Shown here: positions 1 to 8,936 of the stretch, in pieces | Layout: each line of letters opens with the position of its first letter | How positions within the stretch are numbered: the first letter of the stretch is position 1 | Assembly: GCA_963695975.1 (NCBI GenBank) | Contig: CAVOIB010000006.1 | Span: 23,369-87,368, forward strand | Direction: 5' to 3' | Length of the DNA: 64,000 nucleotides | Source: JBBQVZ01 sp963695975 | GTDB lineage: Bacteria; Actinomycetota; UBA4738; HRBIN12 | Program-made: the position numbers and the translations under genes | Notes under the pieces: model-generated | What the model was told of the DNA's origin: nothing | Seen by the model: the letters and a program-made list of their open reading frames with translations, nothing else | The model's database searches: none

Positions 1-2
1 TG

Positions 3-851
3 GTGCGCGCCTGTGTCCGGTTGGTCCCGCTCCCGTCGGCGATCCGCACGATGCTGTTGGACTTCACCTCGGTGGAGGATTGCGCCGCGACCGTCTCCGA
101 CATCATCGCGAGCGGGGTGGTGCCGGCTGCCGTCGAGATGATGGATCAGGGCATCGTGGTCGCGGCCGAGAACTTCGCCCACGCCGGCTACCCGACGGAC
201 GCGGCAGCGATCCTGATCGTCGAGGTGGATGGTCTCACCTCCGCGGTCGAGGCGCAGTGCCGCGAGGTCGAGGCCGCGGCGAACGCCAACCACGCACGGA
301 CGATCCGTGTGGCTGTCGACGACGCGGAGCGCGCGCTGATCTGGAAGGGGCGGAAGTCTGCGTTCGGGGCCGTCGCGCAGATCGCCCCCCACTACCACCT
401 GCACGACTGCGTGGTGCCTCGGACCAAACTGGTCGAGGTGCTGTCGGGCGTCTACGCGATCGCCAAGCGCCACGACCTGATCGTGACGAACGTGTTCCAC
501 GCCGGAGACGGCAACCTCCACCCGTTGCTGTCGTTCGACCGGAACGTGCCTGGAACCCTCGAGCGCGTGCTGCTCGCGAGCGAAGAGATCGTGCGCCTGT
601 GCATCGACGCGGGCGGCGCGCTCTCGGGCGAGCACGGGATCGGCCTGGAGAAGCGCGACTTCATGCCGCTCGTGTTCACGGCCGAGGATCTCTCGGCACA
701 GGCATGCGTCCGCGACGCGTTCGATCCAGCGCACCGGATGAACCCGCAGAAGGTCCTCCCGGCCGGTGCCCGATGCGGCGATTTCGCTATGGCGTACGGC
801 CGGGACGCCGCAGAAGCGGCAGCGAACCTCCCGGGGGGCTCATGGATCTGA
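3..851 (+). CDS. glcD: Glycolate/D-lactate oxidase FAD subunit GlcD (5' truncated by window)
   Basis: This is the C-terminal part of a GlcD-type FAD-linked oxidase, which oxidises glycolate or a related 2-hydroxyacid. The frame is open to the window edge, so the FAD-binding N-terminal half lies outside and the first Met is probably internal. The visible 282 residues form the FAD-oxidase C-terminal domain. The conserved HAGDGNLHP string lies near residue 166 and GGALSGEHGIG near residue 203. The stop overlaps the start of glcE by 10 nt, so the two are translationally coupled. Substrate choice between glycolate and D-lactate cannot be told from sequence alone. Confidence 0.9.
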   Translation: MRACVRLVPLPSAIRTMLLDFTSVEDCAATVSDIIASGVVPAAVEMMDQGIVVAAENFAHAGYPTDAAAILIVEVDGLTSAVEAQCREVEAAANANHARTIRVAVDDAERALIWKGRKSAFGAVAQIAPHYHLHDCVVPRTKLVEVLSGVYAIAKRHDLIVTNVFHAGDGNLHPLLSFDRNVPGTLERVLLASEEIVRLCIDAGGALSGEHGIGLEKRDFMPLVFTAEDLSAQACVRDAFDPAHRMNPQKVLPAGARCGDFAMAYGRDAAEAAANLPGGSWI

Positions 852-1888
852 TCCATCCGCATGCGAAGCACGATGTCGCGGAGGCCCTCCGCGAGGCGTC
901 TGCCCGCGGGACGCGGGTGCTCGTCGTCGGGGGCCGGATCCACATGGATCGTGGCGACACGTGTGAGACCGACGCCGAGCTCTGGACCACGATGCTCGAC
1001 GAGGTCGCCGCGTATCAACCGGCGGAGATGATCGCCATCGTCGAGGCCGGGATGCGGGTGGGCGACCTCCAGGCGATGCTGGCTGAGGGCCGACAGGAAT
1101 GGCCGGTCGACGCTCCGCACGAGGCGACGGTGGGCGGCGTGATCGCCGCCGGTGTCTCGTCGTTCCGCCGCCTACGGGTCGGCCAGGTCCGGGACACCGT
1201 CGTCGAGATCGAGCTGATCACCGGCGACGGTCGCGCGATCCGGAGCGGCGCCCGGACCGTGAAGAACGTGACGGGATACGACATCCACCGGTTGGCCACG
1301 GGCTCGCTCGGCACGCTCGGGGTGATCGTGCAGGCGGCGCTGAAGCTCCGCCCGCTTCCCCAGGCACGCCGGCGTATCACCGCCGACGGCGACGGCCTCG
1401 AACTTGCCGGGCGATTCCTCGCTGCGGTGACCGGCGCGGCCGCCGTCCTCGCGGAGCCCGGGCGGGCGACGATCTGGCTGGAGGGCTGGGCCGGAGAGGT
1501 GGAGGAGCAGGTAGCGCTCGCTCGCGCAGTCACCACTGCGATCCACCTCGACGACGAACCCACGCCGTTCGACCCGCTGTCGATCGACACGCCGGTCGTC
1601 GCGGAGGCTTCGGTGCCGCCCTCCAGGATCGCCGACATCGTCGCCGGGCAGGACGGATGGACCGCCCTCCTCGGGGTGGGGCTCGTCTGGTTCGGGCTGC
1701 CCGAAGGCGAGGAGCCGCTGGAAGCGCTCCGGCGCGAGATCGCGGCGGGGGGCGGCATCGCACCCGTGATCAAGGGTGCGGGCGGGCTCGACGATGCCCC
1801 GTTCCCCGCGCCGGATGTTCAGCGAAGGCTGAAGGCATCGTTCGACCCCGCGGGGATCCTGGCGCCGGGTCGGCTGCCGCTAGTTTGA
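842..1888 (+). CDS. glcE: Glycolate oxidase FAD-binding subunit GlcE
   Basis: The 348-residue product is a PCMH-type FAD-binding protein that pairs with GlcD and GlcF. The ATG lies inside the last codons of glcD, and the first residues, MDLIHPHAKHDVAEAL, fit a GlcE start. The FAD-binding core includes TVGGVIAAG (about residues 95-104), which contacts the FAD pyrophosphate in this fold, and the VKNVTGYD motif (about residue 140) typical of GlcE. The C-terminal part is divergent, as usual for this subunit. The stop codon sits in a small hairpin shared with the converging aminotransferase gene. Confidence 0.9.
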   Translation: MDLIHPHAKHDVAEALREASARGTRVLVVGGRIHMDRGDTCETDAELWTTMLDEVAAYQPAEMIAIVEAGMRVGDLQAMLAEGRQEWPVDAPHEATVGGVIAAGVSSFRRLRVGQVRDTVVEIELITGDGRAIRSGARTVKNVTGYDIHRLATGSLGTLGVIVQAALKLRPLPQARRRITADGDGLELAGRFLAAVTGAAAVLAEPGRATIWLEGWAGEVEEQVALARAVTTAIHLDDEPTPFDPLSIDTPVVAEASVPPSRIADIVAGQDGWTALLGVGLVWFGLPEGEEPLEALRREIAAGGGIAPVIKGAGGLDDAPFPAPDVQRRLKASFDPAGILAPGRLPLV

Positions 1889-1899
1889 ATCAGACTAGC
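1879..1899. terminator. Small hairpin between convergent stop codons
   Basis: GCTAGTTT and AGACTAGC can pair as an 8-bp stem (one G-U) around the 5-nt loop GAATC. The hairpin contains the stop codon of glcE on the plus strand and the stop of the aminotransferase on the minus strand. There is no T tract of real length, so it could be a weak bidirectional terminator or chance. Confidence 0.35.
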
Positions 1900-3074
1900 T
1901 TTCGCAGCCGTTCGCCCGCGGCCTCGAGCGTGGCGAGCTGCTTGCAGAACGTGAACCGGAGCAGGTGCGCGCCCAGCTTCGGATCCGAGAAGAACGATGA
2001 TCCCGGCACGGTGCCCACGCCTATCCGCTCCACCAGGTCGTGTGCCGCTGCGACGTCGTCGGCGTAGCTGAGATGCGAGATGTCGGCCATCACGTAGTAG
2101 GCGCCGCGGGGAGGGGATGCCTCGAAACCGGCGTCGGCCAGGATCCCCATGAGCGTCGCCCGTCGTTCGACGTACTCGGCAACCACCTCCGCGTAGTAGC
2201 TGTCCGGGAGGTTGAGCGCCGTGATGCCGGCGACCTGGAGCGGCGCGGGAGCGGCCACCGTCAGGAAGTCGTGCACCGTCCGGATCGCGTCCGTGAGCGT
2301 CGGAGTCGCGACCGCCCATCCCACGCGCCAACCGGTGACCGAGTAGGTCTTGGAGAGCGCGCTGATCGTCACGGTCCGGTCCTCCATGCCGGGGATGGTC
2401 GCGATCGGGACGTGGACCGCGCCGTCGTACGTCAGGTGTTCGTAGATCTCGTCGGTGATCGCGATCGCGTCGTATCGACCGCAGAGCTCGGCGATCAGCG
2501 AGAGCTCCTCCCGCGAGAACACCTTCCCCGTGGGGTTGTTCGGCGTGTTCACCACGATCGCGCGCGTTCGATCCGAGAACGCAGCCCGAAGCTCCGCCCC
2601 GTCGAACGTCCAATCGGGCGGATGCAGCGTGACGAGCCGAGGCAGCGCTCCGGCGATGATCGAGTCGGGTCCGTAGTTCTCGTAGAAGGGCTCGAAGAGG
2701 ACGACCTCGTCGCCGGCGTCGAGCAGCCCGAGCATCGTCGCGACCATCGCCTCCGTCGAGCCGCACGTGACGCAGATCTCGGTCTGGGGGTCAACGTGCA
2801 TCCCATACGTGCGGTCGTACTTCGCCGCGATCGCCTCGCTGAACGCCGGCACGCCCCAGGTGACCGGGTACTGGTTGTGATCGTCCGCGATCGCCTGTCG
2901 CGCCGCCTCCTTCACCACGTGGGGCGCGGGGAAGTCGGGGAACCCCTGCCCCAGATTGATCGCTCCGTGGAGGTCGGCGATGCGCGACATCTCCCGTATC
3001 ACCGACTCGGTGAACGAGGCGGCCTTGATCGAGATGCGGCGCGGCTCCGGCATGTCGTCGAAGCCTAGCCGCAC
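1890..3074 (-). CDS. PLP-dependent class I/II aminotransferase
   Basis: The 394-residue protein is a fold-type I aminotransferase of the aspartate/kynurenine aminotransferase group. The PLP lysine is in SALSKTYSVTGWRVGW. VNTPNNPTGKVFS holds the conserved Asn-Pro pair, and ITDEIYEHL carries the Asp and Tyr that bind the PLP ring. The C-terminal LRFTFCK holds the substrate-carboxylate Arg. It lies 30 nt downstream of methylglyoxal synthase on the same strand, so the two are probably cotranscribed. The amino donor and acceptor cannot be assigned; KAT/MetC-like or broad-specificity aspartate aminotransferase are the closest groups. Confidence 0.88.
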   Translation of the reverse strand: MRLGFDDMPEPRRISIKAASFTESVIREMSRIADLHGAINLGQGFPDFPAPHVVKEAARQAIADDHNQYPVTWGVPAFSEAIAAKYDRTYGMHVDPQTEICVTCGSTEAMVATMLGLLDAGDEVVLFEPFYENYGPDSIIAGALPRLVTLHPPDWTFDGAELRAAFSDRTRAIVVNTPNNPTGKVFSREELSLIAELCGRYDAIAITDEIYEHLTYDGAVHVPIATIPGMEDRTVTISALSKTYSVTGWRVGWAVATPTLTDAIRTVHDFLTVAAPAPLQVAGITALNLPDSYYAEVVAEYVERRATLMGILADAGFEASPPRGAYYVMADISHLSYADDVAAAHDLVERIGVGTVPGSSFFSDPKLGAHLLRFTFCKQLATLEAAGERLRKLV

Positions 3075-3104
3075 GGGCCGGAGCGAGACGACCTCAGAAG
3101 GACC

Positions 3105-3488
3105 CTAGGCTCCGAGCAGCCCCTTGAGGAGGAGGTTGGCCGAGGCCGGGTTCGTCGCGAGCGGGATGTCGTGCACATCGCAGACCTTGAGGACAGCCTG
3201 GATGTCGGGCTCGTGGGGGTGAGCCGTGAGTGGGTCTCGGAAGAAGATCACCGCGTCGATGAACCCGTCGACGATCCGGGCACCGATCTGCAGGTCCCCG
3301 CCCTGCGGACCGCTCGCGACCGTGTCCACGTGGATCCCGACCGCCTCCCGCAGCAGGGTCCCGGTCGTTAGCGTGGCGACCAGGTGGCACCGGTTCAGCT
3401 GGTCCAGGTGCTTGCGGACGAACGCGATCAGGTCGTCCTTCTTCTCGTCGTGCGCGATCAGCGCGATCTCGTGGCGGCCGTCCAGCAT
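3105..3488 (-). CDS. mgsA: Methylglyoxal synthase
   Basis: The 127-residue protein converts dihydroxyacetone phosphate to methylglyoxal and phosphate in the cytosol, a phosphate-starvation or sugar-overflow bypass of lower glycolysis. Family motifs run in order: ALIAHDEKKDDL at the N-terminus, LTTGTLLRE (phosphate-binding loop), VASGPQGGDLQIGA with the catalytic Asp, and FFRDPLTAHPHEPDI. Length matches the family. Methylglyoxal detoxification gives lactate, a possible GlcDEF substrate, which makes the neighbourhood sensible. That link is inference. It is transcribed away from glcF, with about 90 nt between them for divergent promoters. Confidence 0.93.
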   Translation of the reverse strand: MLDGRHEIALIAHDEKKDDLIAFVRKHLDQLNRCHLVATLTTGTLLREAVGIHVDTVASGPQGGDLQIGARIVDGFIDAVIFFRDPLTAHPHEPDIQAVLKVCDVHDIPLATNPASANLLLKGLLGA

Positions 3489-3577
3489 GCATCCAGGCTA
3501 CCGGCATCACGCGGCCGGCCCGTTACGCGCGGGTAACGGTTCGGGGAGTCCGACCCGGAGCGTGCGACGATAGACGC

Positions 3578-4864
3578 GTGTCCACCGACGAAGAGGTAGT
3601 GGCCGGTGCCGCGCTCGGCTCCGAGCTGCCGGACGGATTCCGGTTCATCGGGCCCGAGCCCGGCGCGCTGCCCGGCTGGGTCGGGGCCGACGCGCCGACC
3701 GACGCCGATCTTTCCTCCTGCGTTGCATGCGGCCTCTGCCTCCCGCACTGCCCGACCTACCGATTGACCGGCGAGGAATCCGCCTCGCCGCGCGGACGGA
3801 TCGCAGCGATGCGCGCCGTGTCCGAGGGTGTGGCTGCCGTCGACGACACGTTCGCGTCGTTCATGGATCTCTGCTTGGTGTGTCGTGCCTGCGAAGACGT
3901 CTGCCCCTCGCACGTGCCGTTCGGCCGGATGATGGAGCGGGCACGCGTCCAGGCGGAGCCGCTCCGCTCACGGCCGGCGAGGTTCCTTCGGTGGGTCGGC
4001 CTCGACGTCGTGCTGCCGCACCCGTTCGTCCTGCGGGTGGCGTCAGCGCTCCAGCCGATCGTGCGACCGTTCCTGCCGCGTCGCATGCGGGCCGTCGCTC
4101 CGCACCGGACGTCGCCGTTCGCTCGCCTCCCACGCGTCACCGAGCCGTCGGCTGACATCGAGCCCCGCGGGACGGTCGCGATTCTCGCCGGCTGCGTCCA
4201 GGACCGCTGGTTCCACGACGTGAACCGGGCCACGATCCGCGTCCTGGCCCGTAACGGCTGGCGGGTCGTCGTCCCTAGCGCCCAGCGCTGCTGCGGCGCG
4301 CTCGGCGCGCACAACGGCCGGCTGACCGTGGCCCGGCGGCTGGCTCGCCGCAACGCCCAAGCGTTCGCCGGCATCGACCATGTGATCGTCAACTCGGCGG
4401 GCTGCGGGGCACACATGAAGGCGTACGGCGAGCTTGAAGAGGGCACGGACCTGCCGGTCGTCGACCTGATGGAGTTCCTCGCCGACGGCGGACTGGTCGA
4501 CCTGTCGATGCAAGCATCTGGCGAGGAACGGATCGCCTACCACGACGCGTGCCACGCGCTCCGTACCCAAGGGATCCGGACGCAACCGCGCGCGATCCTC
4601 TCGGCGATCCCCGGCGTCGAGGTTGTGGACATCGCGAACGGCGATCGCTGCTGCGGCGCCGCCGGTCTGTACAACGTGCTCGAACCAGCGATGGCGGGTG
4701 TGCTGATGCGCGAGAAGGCCGAGGCGATCCGCGATACCGGCGCGCGCGTGATCGCGAGCGCGAACCCAGGCTGTACGATGCAGATCGCCGCTGGCTTGCG
4801 GGAGCTCGGGGTTGACGCGGAGGTCGTTCACCCGGTCCAGCTGCTCGACCGTGCCTATCGATGA
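3578..4864 (+). CDS. glcF: Glycolate oxidase iron-sulfur subunit GlcF
   Basis: The 428-residue protein is the electron-transfer subunit of glycolate/lactate oxidase. Two 4Fe-4S ferredoxin motifs lie near residues 47-60 (CVACGLCLPHCP) and 101-112 (CLVCRACEDVCP). Two CCG domains follow, with the cysteine sets CCGALGAH and GCGAHMK, then CCGAAG and NPGCTMQ. These are thought to bind a further cluster and contact the membrane quinone pool. The start is GTG at 3578, preceded by only a short intergenic region. It is separated from glcDE by two minus-strand genes, unlike the usual contiguous glcDEF order. Confidence 0.93.
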   Translation: MSTDEEVVAGAALGSELPDGFRFIGPEPGALPGWVGADAPTDADLSSCVACGLCLPHCPTYRLTGEESASPRGRIAAMRAVSEGVAAVDDTFASFMDLCLVCRACEDVCPSHVPFGRMMERARVQAEPLRSRPARFLRWVGLDVVLPHPFVLRVASALQPIVRPFLPRRMRAVAPHRTSPFARLPRVTEPSADIEPRGTVAILAGCVQDRWFHDVNRATIRVLARNGWRVVVPSAQRCCGALGAHNGRLTVARRLARRNAQAFAGIDHVIVNSAGCGAHMKAYGELEEGTDLPVVDLMEFLADGGLVDLSMQASGEERIAYHDACHALRTQGIRTQPRAILSAIPGVEVVDIANGDRCCGAAGLYNVLEPAMAGVLMREKAEAIRDTGARVIASANPGCTMQIAAGLRELGVDAEVVHPVQLLDRAYR

Positions 4865-4894
4865 TCCGCGCGATGGGCTGGTAGCGTCGAACCC

Positions 4895-5458
4895 GTGCGA
4901 TATGTAGGGGTGGGCCGGCGGTTCGTGGCGATCTTCATCGACGGCCTGATCCTGTTGGTGATGGCCGGGCCGTTCGCCGAGATCACCCACGGCGACGGGT
5001 TCTACCGGATCGGCTGGCACGGCCGACACTTGTTCTGGCCCGGCGTGATCGGTCTCGTCTACTTCATCCTGTTGGAGGGCACCGCGGGAGCGACCATCGG
5101 GAAGTTCGCCGTGAGCATCCGCGTGGTCAACGAGGACGGATCGAAGCTGACCTGGACCGCGGCCGTCGTGCGGAACCTGGTGCGGTTCATCGACCTGATC
5201 CCCTACGTGCCCGCATACCTTGTGGCGGCGATCTCGGTCTGGAGTTCGCCGACCAAACAGCGATTGGGAGACCGCTGGGGTCACACCGTGGTCGTCACGA
5301 AGGAGTCCCTGCTCGCTCGTGGCTCGCTGACATACCCTCCCGCGGCCGTTGGGTCGTGGGGCTCGGCTCCTCCCCCACCCGGTCCCCCGCCAACAGTCGA
5401 GCCGTCGGGTGCGCCTTCCTTGCCGCCTCCGCCGCCGATGCCCCCGCCGGAGAGCTAA
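4895..5458 (+). CDS. RDD family membrane protein
   Basis: The 187-residue inner-membrane protein begins with VGRRFVAIFIDGLILLVMAG, the Arg and Asp pattern that names the RDD family, followed by two further hydrophobic segments. The last 40 residues are a cytoplasmic or exposed proline-rich tail containing PPPPGPPP and PPPPPMPPP. The start codon is GTG, 30 nt after glcF. The RDD family has no settled function; some members are proposed Na+/Li+ or osmolyte transporters. The downstream GNAT gene begins shortly after the stop. Confidence 0.8.
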   Translation: MRYVGVGRRFVAIFIDGLILLVMAGPFAEITHGDGFYRIGWHGRHLFWPGVIGLVYFILLEGTAGATIGKFAVSIRVVNEDGSKLTWTAAVVRNLVRFIDLIPYVPAYLVAAISVWSSPTKQRLGDRWGHTVVVTKESLLARGSLTYPPAAVGSWGSAPPPPGPPPTVEPSGAPSLPPPPPMPPPES

Positions 5459-5481
5459 CCGCTCGTCACGACTGGGGGAAC

Positions 5482-5973
5482 GTGGGAAGTCCTCGGCGAT
5501 ACCCTCCACCCCAGATCCGTTCACTCGACCCCGTGAGTGACAGCGCCGCCTGCGATGCGATCGTCGCGTCGCTGCCCGACTGGTTCGGTCTGGAAGAGGG
5601 TATCCGCGAGTGTGCGGCGGCCGTGCGCACCCAACCTGGCCTAGTTGCGGAGGTCAACGGCCAGGTGGCCGGCTTCCTCACCCTCACCCGTCCCTATGCT
5701 CCAACACCGGAGATCTCCTGGCTGGCGGTCCATGCGCGCGATCGCCGACGGGGCATCGGCAGGGCGCTGATGGTCGCCGTGAGCGACCAGCTTCGAACCC
5801 ACGGCGACCGACTCGTGGTGGTGAAGACCCTTTCGGACCGAAGCGACCCGGGGCCCGAATACGCTCAGACTCGCGCCTTCTACCTCGCGATGGGTTTCGT
5901 GCCGGTGGCCGAGCTCGAACTCGACCCCCCCGACCCGAGGAACCCCATCCAGCTGCTCGCGCTGTCCCTCTAG
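5482..5973 (+). CDS. GNAT family N-acetyltransferase
   Basis: The protein transfers an acetyl group from acetyl-CoA to an unknown amine. The GNAT core is clear: ISWLAVHARDRRRGIGRALM gives strand beta-4 and the acetyl-CoA pyrophosphate loop (R/Q-x-x-G-x-G/A form RRGIGRA). The tail TRAFYLAMGFVPVAELE is the usual GNAT C-terminal end. The frame is open further upstream, back to 5356, but that would overlap the RDD gene. I favour GTG at 5482, and GTG at 5533 is also possible. Confidence 0.75.
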   Translation: MGSPRRYPPPQIRSLDPVSDSAACDAIVASLPDWFGLEEGIRECAAAVRTQPGLVAEVNGQVAGFLTLTRPYAPTPEISWLAVHARDRRRGIGRALMVAVSDQLRTHGDRLVVVKTLSDRSDPGPEYAQTRAFYLAMGFVPVAELELDPPDPRNPIQLLALSL

Positions 5974-5989
5974 GCCTCTGGGCTACCGC

Positions 5990-6490
5990 CTACCACTGGC
6001 TCTCGGTCGCTACGAGCGCCTCGCGTCCCGTGCACGCGCCGTCGGCGACCAGGTACAACGTGTCTTGCGCCGCCACCTGCTTCAGGTAAAAGCACGTTCC
6101 CTGCTGCGAGGGTGACGCCGCCGCCCACGTGTCGCCTGAGGAGTAGACGCTCACCGTCCCCGGCGCGGAGGCGGACTCGTCGGCACCCACGTACGTCCGC
6201 CCGATGTCGATCGCACCGAGGGTCTCGGCGTCGGCCGCCGAGAACGTTCCGCCATCGGCGAAGACCCGATCGGCGTTCCGCAGAGCGACCTTCAGATCGT
6301 GCTCGGTCCGCGAGATCGCGTTCACCATGGGCCGGTTCGCGAAGATCTCGACCATCAGCACGATGCCGCCGAGGACGATCGTGATCGCGACCATCCAGAA
6401 TCCGCGGTTCGAGCGACGCATCGGCTCATGGAACGCCGGGTCGTCCAACTCCTGCTCGTACGCCTCGAGGATGTCGTCGTCGTCCGGCAT
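5990..6490 (-). CDS. Pilin-like single-pass membrane protein, paralogue 1
   Basis: The 166-residue protein has an acidic cytoplasmic N-terminus (MPDDDDILEAYEQELDD), one transmembrane helix at about residues 33-52 and an external domain with two cysteines. The layout (helix continuing into a region with FADGGTFSA, then a strand-rich head with GTCFYLK and ACTG, ending in a Trp) resembles small type IV pilin-like head domains, but there is no prepilin cleavage motif at the N-terminus. A second gene at 32386-32892 has the same layout and the same GTCYWVK and ACTG strings. Function is unknown. Confidence 0.65.
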   Translation of the reverse strand: MPDDDDILEAYEQELDDPAFHEPMRRSNRGFWMVAITIVLGGIVLMVEIFANRPMVNAISRTEHDLKVALRNADRVFADGGTFSAADAETLGAIDIGRTYVGADESASAPGTVSVYSSGDTWAAASPSQQGTCFYLKQVAAQDTLYLVADGACTGREALVATESQW

Positions 6491-6523
6491 CGAGCAAGCC
6501 TACCCGGGCGCCGTAGAACGGTC

Positions 6524-7699
6524 CTAGGCGCCGAGCGCCTTCCCAAGTTGCTCCAGGCTCTCCAGGTTGTGACCCGACAGGAACACGTCGACCGAGGGCA
6601 TCGCGGCCGCCATCCCCCGAGCCAGGGGCTCGTAGCGCGGCGACCCCTTCAGCGGGTTCACCCAGACCACCCGGTGGGCAAGACGGCGCAGTCTCGCCAT
6701 CTGCGCCTTCAACAGTTCCGGATCGCCGCGCTCAAGCCCGTCGGAGCAGAGCACCACGACCGCGCCGCGGAGCGCAGCACGCTGGCTCCACCCATCGAGC
6801 AGCGTCTTCAGCGACTCGCCGATCCTGGTGCCACCCTCCCAGTCGGCCACCTGCCGGCCTATCTCGTGGAGCGCTCGATCGGGGTCGCGTGCGCGGAGCG
6901 TGCGAGTGACGCGCGTCAAGCGCGTTCCGAACACGAACACCTCGACGCGACGGCCCGCCGCCATCGCCGCATAGGCGAACTGCATCAGCGCGCGCGCGTA
7001 CGGCGCCATCGACCCACTGATATCGAGGATCAAGACCAACGGGCGAGTGCGCGACTTCCGCTGCCGCCAAGCGCGCTCGAATGGCTCGCCCTGCGTGCGC
7101 AGCGACCGACGGAGCGTTCGCCGGATGTCGAACGCCGCCCCTTTGCTCGCCGCCCGCGTTCGTCGCGTTCGCTCGACAGGCACGACGACCGCCAGTCGGC
7201 GGATCATCGCGGCGACACGGGCACGTTCGTCGTCGCTCAGCTCCGGGAACGACTTCTCGCGCAAGACCTCCACACCGCTCGCCACGATCCGGATAGCGGT
7301 TTCGTCACCGGGTTCAGGCTCCTCGTCGCCCGCGTCGCGCCACATCGCTGCCGTCGAGCCCACCTGGATCTCGAGGTCCTCGGGTTGGTCGCCCCAGTCG
7401 GTCGGCGGCTCGTGATCGGTCCCCATCGGCAGGTTGAGCTCGATCCGGAGCGCGCCGGCACCGCTGAGCGCCCGGTACCACTCGTCGAACGCCTCGTCGT
7501 AGGCCTCGAAGTCCTCCTTGCGTCCGATCATCGCGGTCCGGCCGGCCCAGTAGAGCGAGTCACGATCGATGAGCCCGAGAGCGGCTACCGCTCGGCAGAA
7601 GGTCAAGATGCGCCCGGTCCCCACGGGGAGGCCGCGGGCACGCAGGTCGCGGCCGAAGGCGACGAGCGGCGCGATCGGTTCCGTGGTGGCTGCAGGCAT
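6524..7699 (-). CDS. CoxE-type VWA domain protein
   Basis: The protein (391 residues from ATG 7699) matches the CoxE/VWA-containing family. The C-terminal half is a von Willebrand A domain with a MIDAS metal site (LDISGSM), then the later metal-binding GGTRIGESL and CSDGLERGD. The N-terminal half is the CoxE-specific helical region (GRDLRARGLPVGTGRILTF). CoxE proteins act with a MoxR/CoxD AAA+ ATPase to mature the CO dehydrogenase active site. A MoxR ATPase lies at 15234-16109 and CO dehydrogenase at 28-40 kb, so a shared role is possible but not proven. The frame extends to 7783; a GGATGGGG just upstream favours 7699. Confidence 0.8.
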   Translation of the reverse strand: MPAATTEPIAPLVAFGRDLRARGLPVGTGRILTFCRAVAALGLIDRDSLYWAGRTAMIGRKEDFEAYDEAFDEWYRALSGAGALRIELNLPMGTDHEPPTDWGDQPEDLEIQVGSTAAMWRDAGDEEPEPGDETAIRIVASGVEVLREKSFPELSDDERARVAAMIRRLAVVVPVERTRRTRAASKGAAFDIRRTLRRSLRTQGEPFERAWRQRKSRTRPLVLILDISGSMAPYARALMQFAYAAMAAGRRVEVFVFGTRLTRVTRTLRARDPDRALHEIGRQVADWEGGTRIGESLKTLLDGWSQRAALRGAVVVLCSDGLERGDPELLKAQMARLRRLAHRVVWVNPLKGSPRYEPLARGMAAAMPSVDVFLSGHNLESLEQLGKALGA

Positions 7700-7945
7700 G
7701 ACCCCATCCAACAGGTGCCGGATGAACGCCGTCAACGCTCGCGGGCGAACGGAGAAGGGAAGAGGGCCGGGACGGCCGCGCAACCGGCACCGATTCAGCG
7801 CCTCGCCAGGTTGCTCTATCGAGGCGGCCGAACGCAGCCAGCGTGCTCAGCGTGGATCTGCCCGGTACGCTCTCGTTCGGTGTGACATGCTCCGAGCAGA
7901 CGGGTCCTTCCACCGAGCCCGTACGTCCGGTTCAGGAGGCGTCCG

Positions 7946-8920
7946 ATGAAGGCGATCGTCCAGGACCGGTTCGGTCCGCCGGACGTCCTGCGGCTGGTGG
8001 ATACCGACCCGCCCGAGGTCGGGGCCGACGACGTGCTGATCCGCGTGCTCGCAGCGGCGCTCAACCCGGCCGACTGGCACATCTTGCGCGGCGATCCGCT
8101 CGTCGCGCGGCTCATGGGCATCGGCCTGACCAAACCGAAGACCCGCGTGGCCGGCACCGATGCCGCGGGCGTCGTGGAGGCGGTGGGCGCGAACGTACGT
8201 GATGTGCAGCCGGGCGAAGAGGTCCTCGGCTTCTTCCGGGGAGCGTTCGCCGAGTATGCGTGCGCGACCCCGAACATGGTGGTACCGAAGCCGGCGCGCC
8301 TCACGTTCGAGCAGGCGGCCGCGATCCCCATCGCGGCGACGACCGCCCTGCGCGGGATCCGCGACACGGGCGAGGTGAAGGCCGGTCAGCAGGTGCTCGT
8401 CAACGGGGCTGCTGGCGGGGTGGGCACCTTCGCGGTGCAGATCGCGGTCGCGATGGGGGCCGAGGTCACGGGGGTGTGCAGCACCCGCAACGTCGAGTTG
8501 GTTCGCTCGCTCGACGCCGCGCACGTCATGGACTACACGACGGCAGACTTCACCGCCGGGCCGACGCGGTACGACGTGATCCTCGACAACGTGAGCAACC
8601 TGCCGCTCGCCCAACTCCGCAGGGCGCTCACGCCGAAGGGGATCTTGGTGCTCAACGGGGGCGGTTCGCCAGGTCACGTGTTCGGACCGGTCGCCGGTCT
8701 CCTCAAGGCGGTCGTGGCCAACCTGTTCGTCTCGCAGCGGCTGCGCCCGCTCCCGTCGAAGCAGAAGCGGGAGGAGCTGCTCTCCATGAGCGAGCTCATC
8801 GAAGGTGAAAAGGTCACGCCGATCGTCGACCGGACCTATCCGCTTGCGGATACGGCCGAGGGCTTGCGCTATGTGGAGCAGGGGCACGCGCGTGGCAAAG
8901 TCGTTGTCACCATGGCGTGA
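7946..8920 (+). CDS. NAD(P)-dependent MDR alcohol dehydrogenase / quinone oxidoreductase
   Basis: The 324-residue protein belongs to the medium-chain dehydrogenase/reductase superfamily, in the zinc-independent quinone-oxidoreductase branch. VAGTDAAGVVEAVG is the conserved catalytic-domain stretch. The Rossmann NADPH loop is VNGAAGGVGTFAVQIA at about residues 152-167. The zinc-binding Cys/His sets of alcohol dehydrogenases are absent. A strong RBS (GGAGGC) lies upstream of the ATG. Substrates are probably quinones or enones, which is a family-level statement only. It is divergent from the CoxE-type gene. Confidence 0.88.
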   Translation: MKAIVQDRFGPPDVLRLVDTDPPEVGADDVLIRVLAAALNPADWHILRGDPLVARLMGIGLTKPKTRVAGTDAAGVVEAVGANVRDVQPGEEVLGFFRGAFAEYACATPNMVVPKPARLTFEQAAAIPIAATTALRGIRDTGEVKAGQQVLVNGAAGGVGTFAVQIAVAMGAEVTGVCSTRNVELVRSLDAAHVMDYTTADFTAGPTRYDVILDNVSNLPLAQLRRALTPKGILVLNGGGSPGHVFGPVAGLLKAVVANLFVSQRLRPLPSKQKREELLSMSELIEGEKVTPIVDRTYPLADTAEGLRYVEQGHARGKVVVTMA

Positions 8921-8936
8921 GACGAGTACACGGCCT

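Noticed and set aside
4043..5524. Long minus-strand open frame of 493 codons across glcF and the RDD gene
   Set aside because: It is a GC-rich shadow of two well-supported genes, with a composition of Arg, Gly and Asp runs and no domain.
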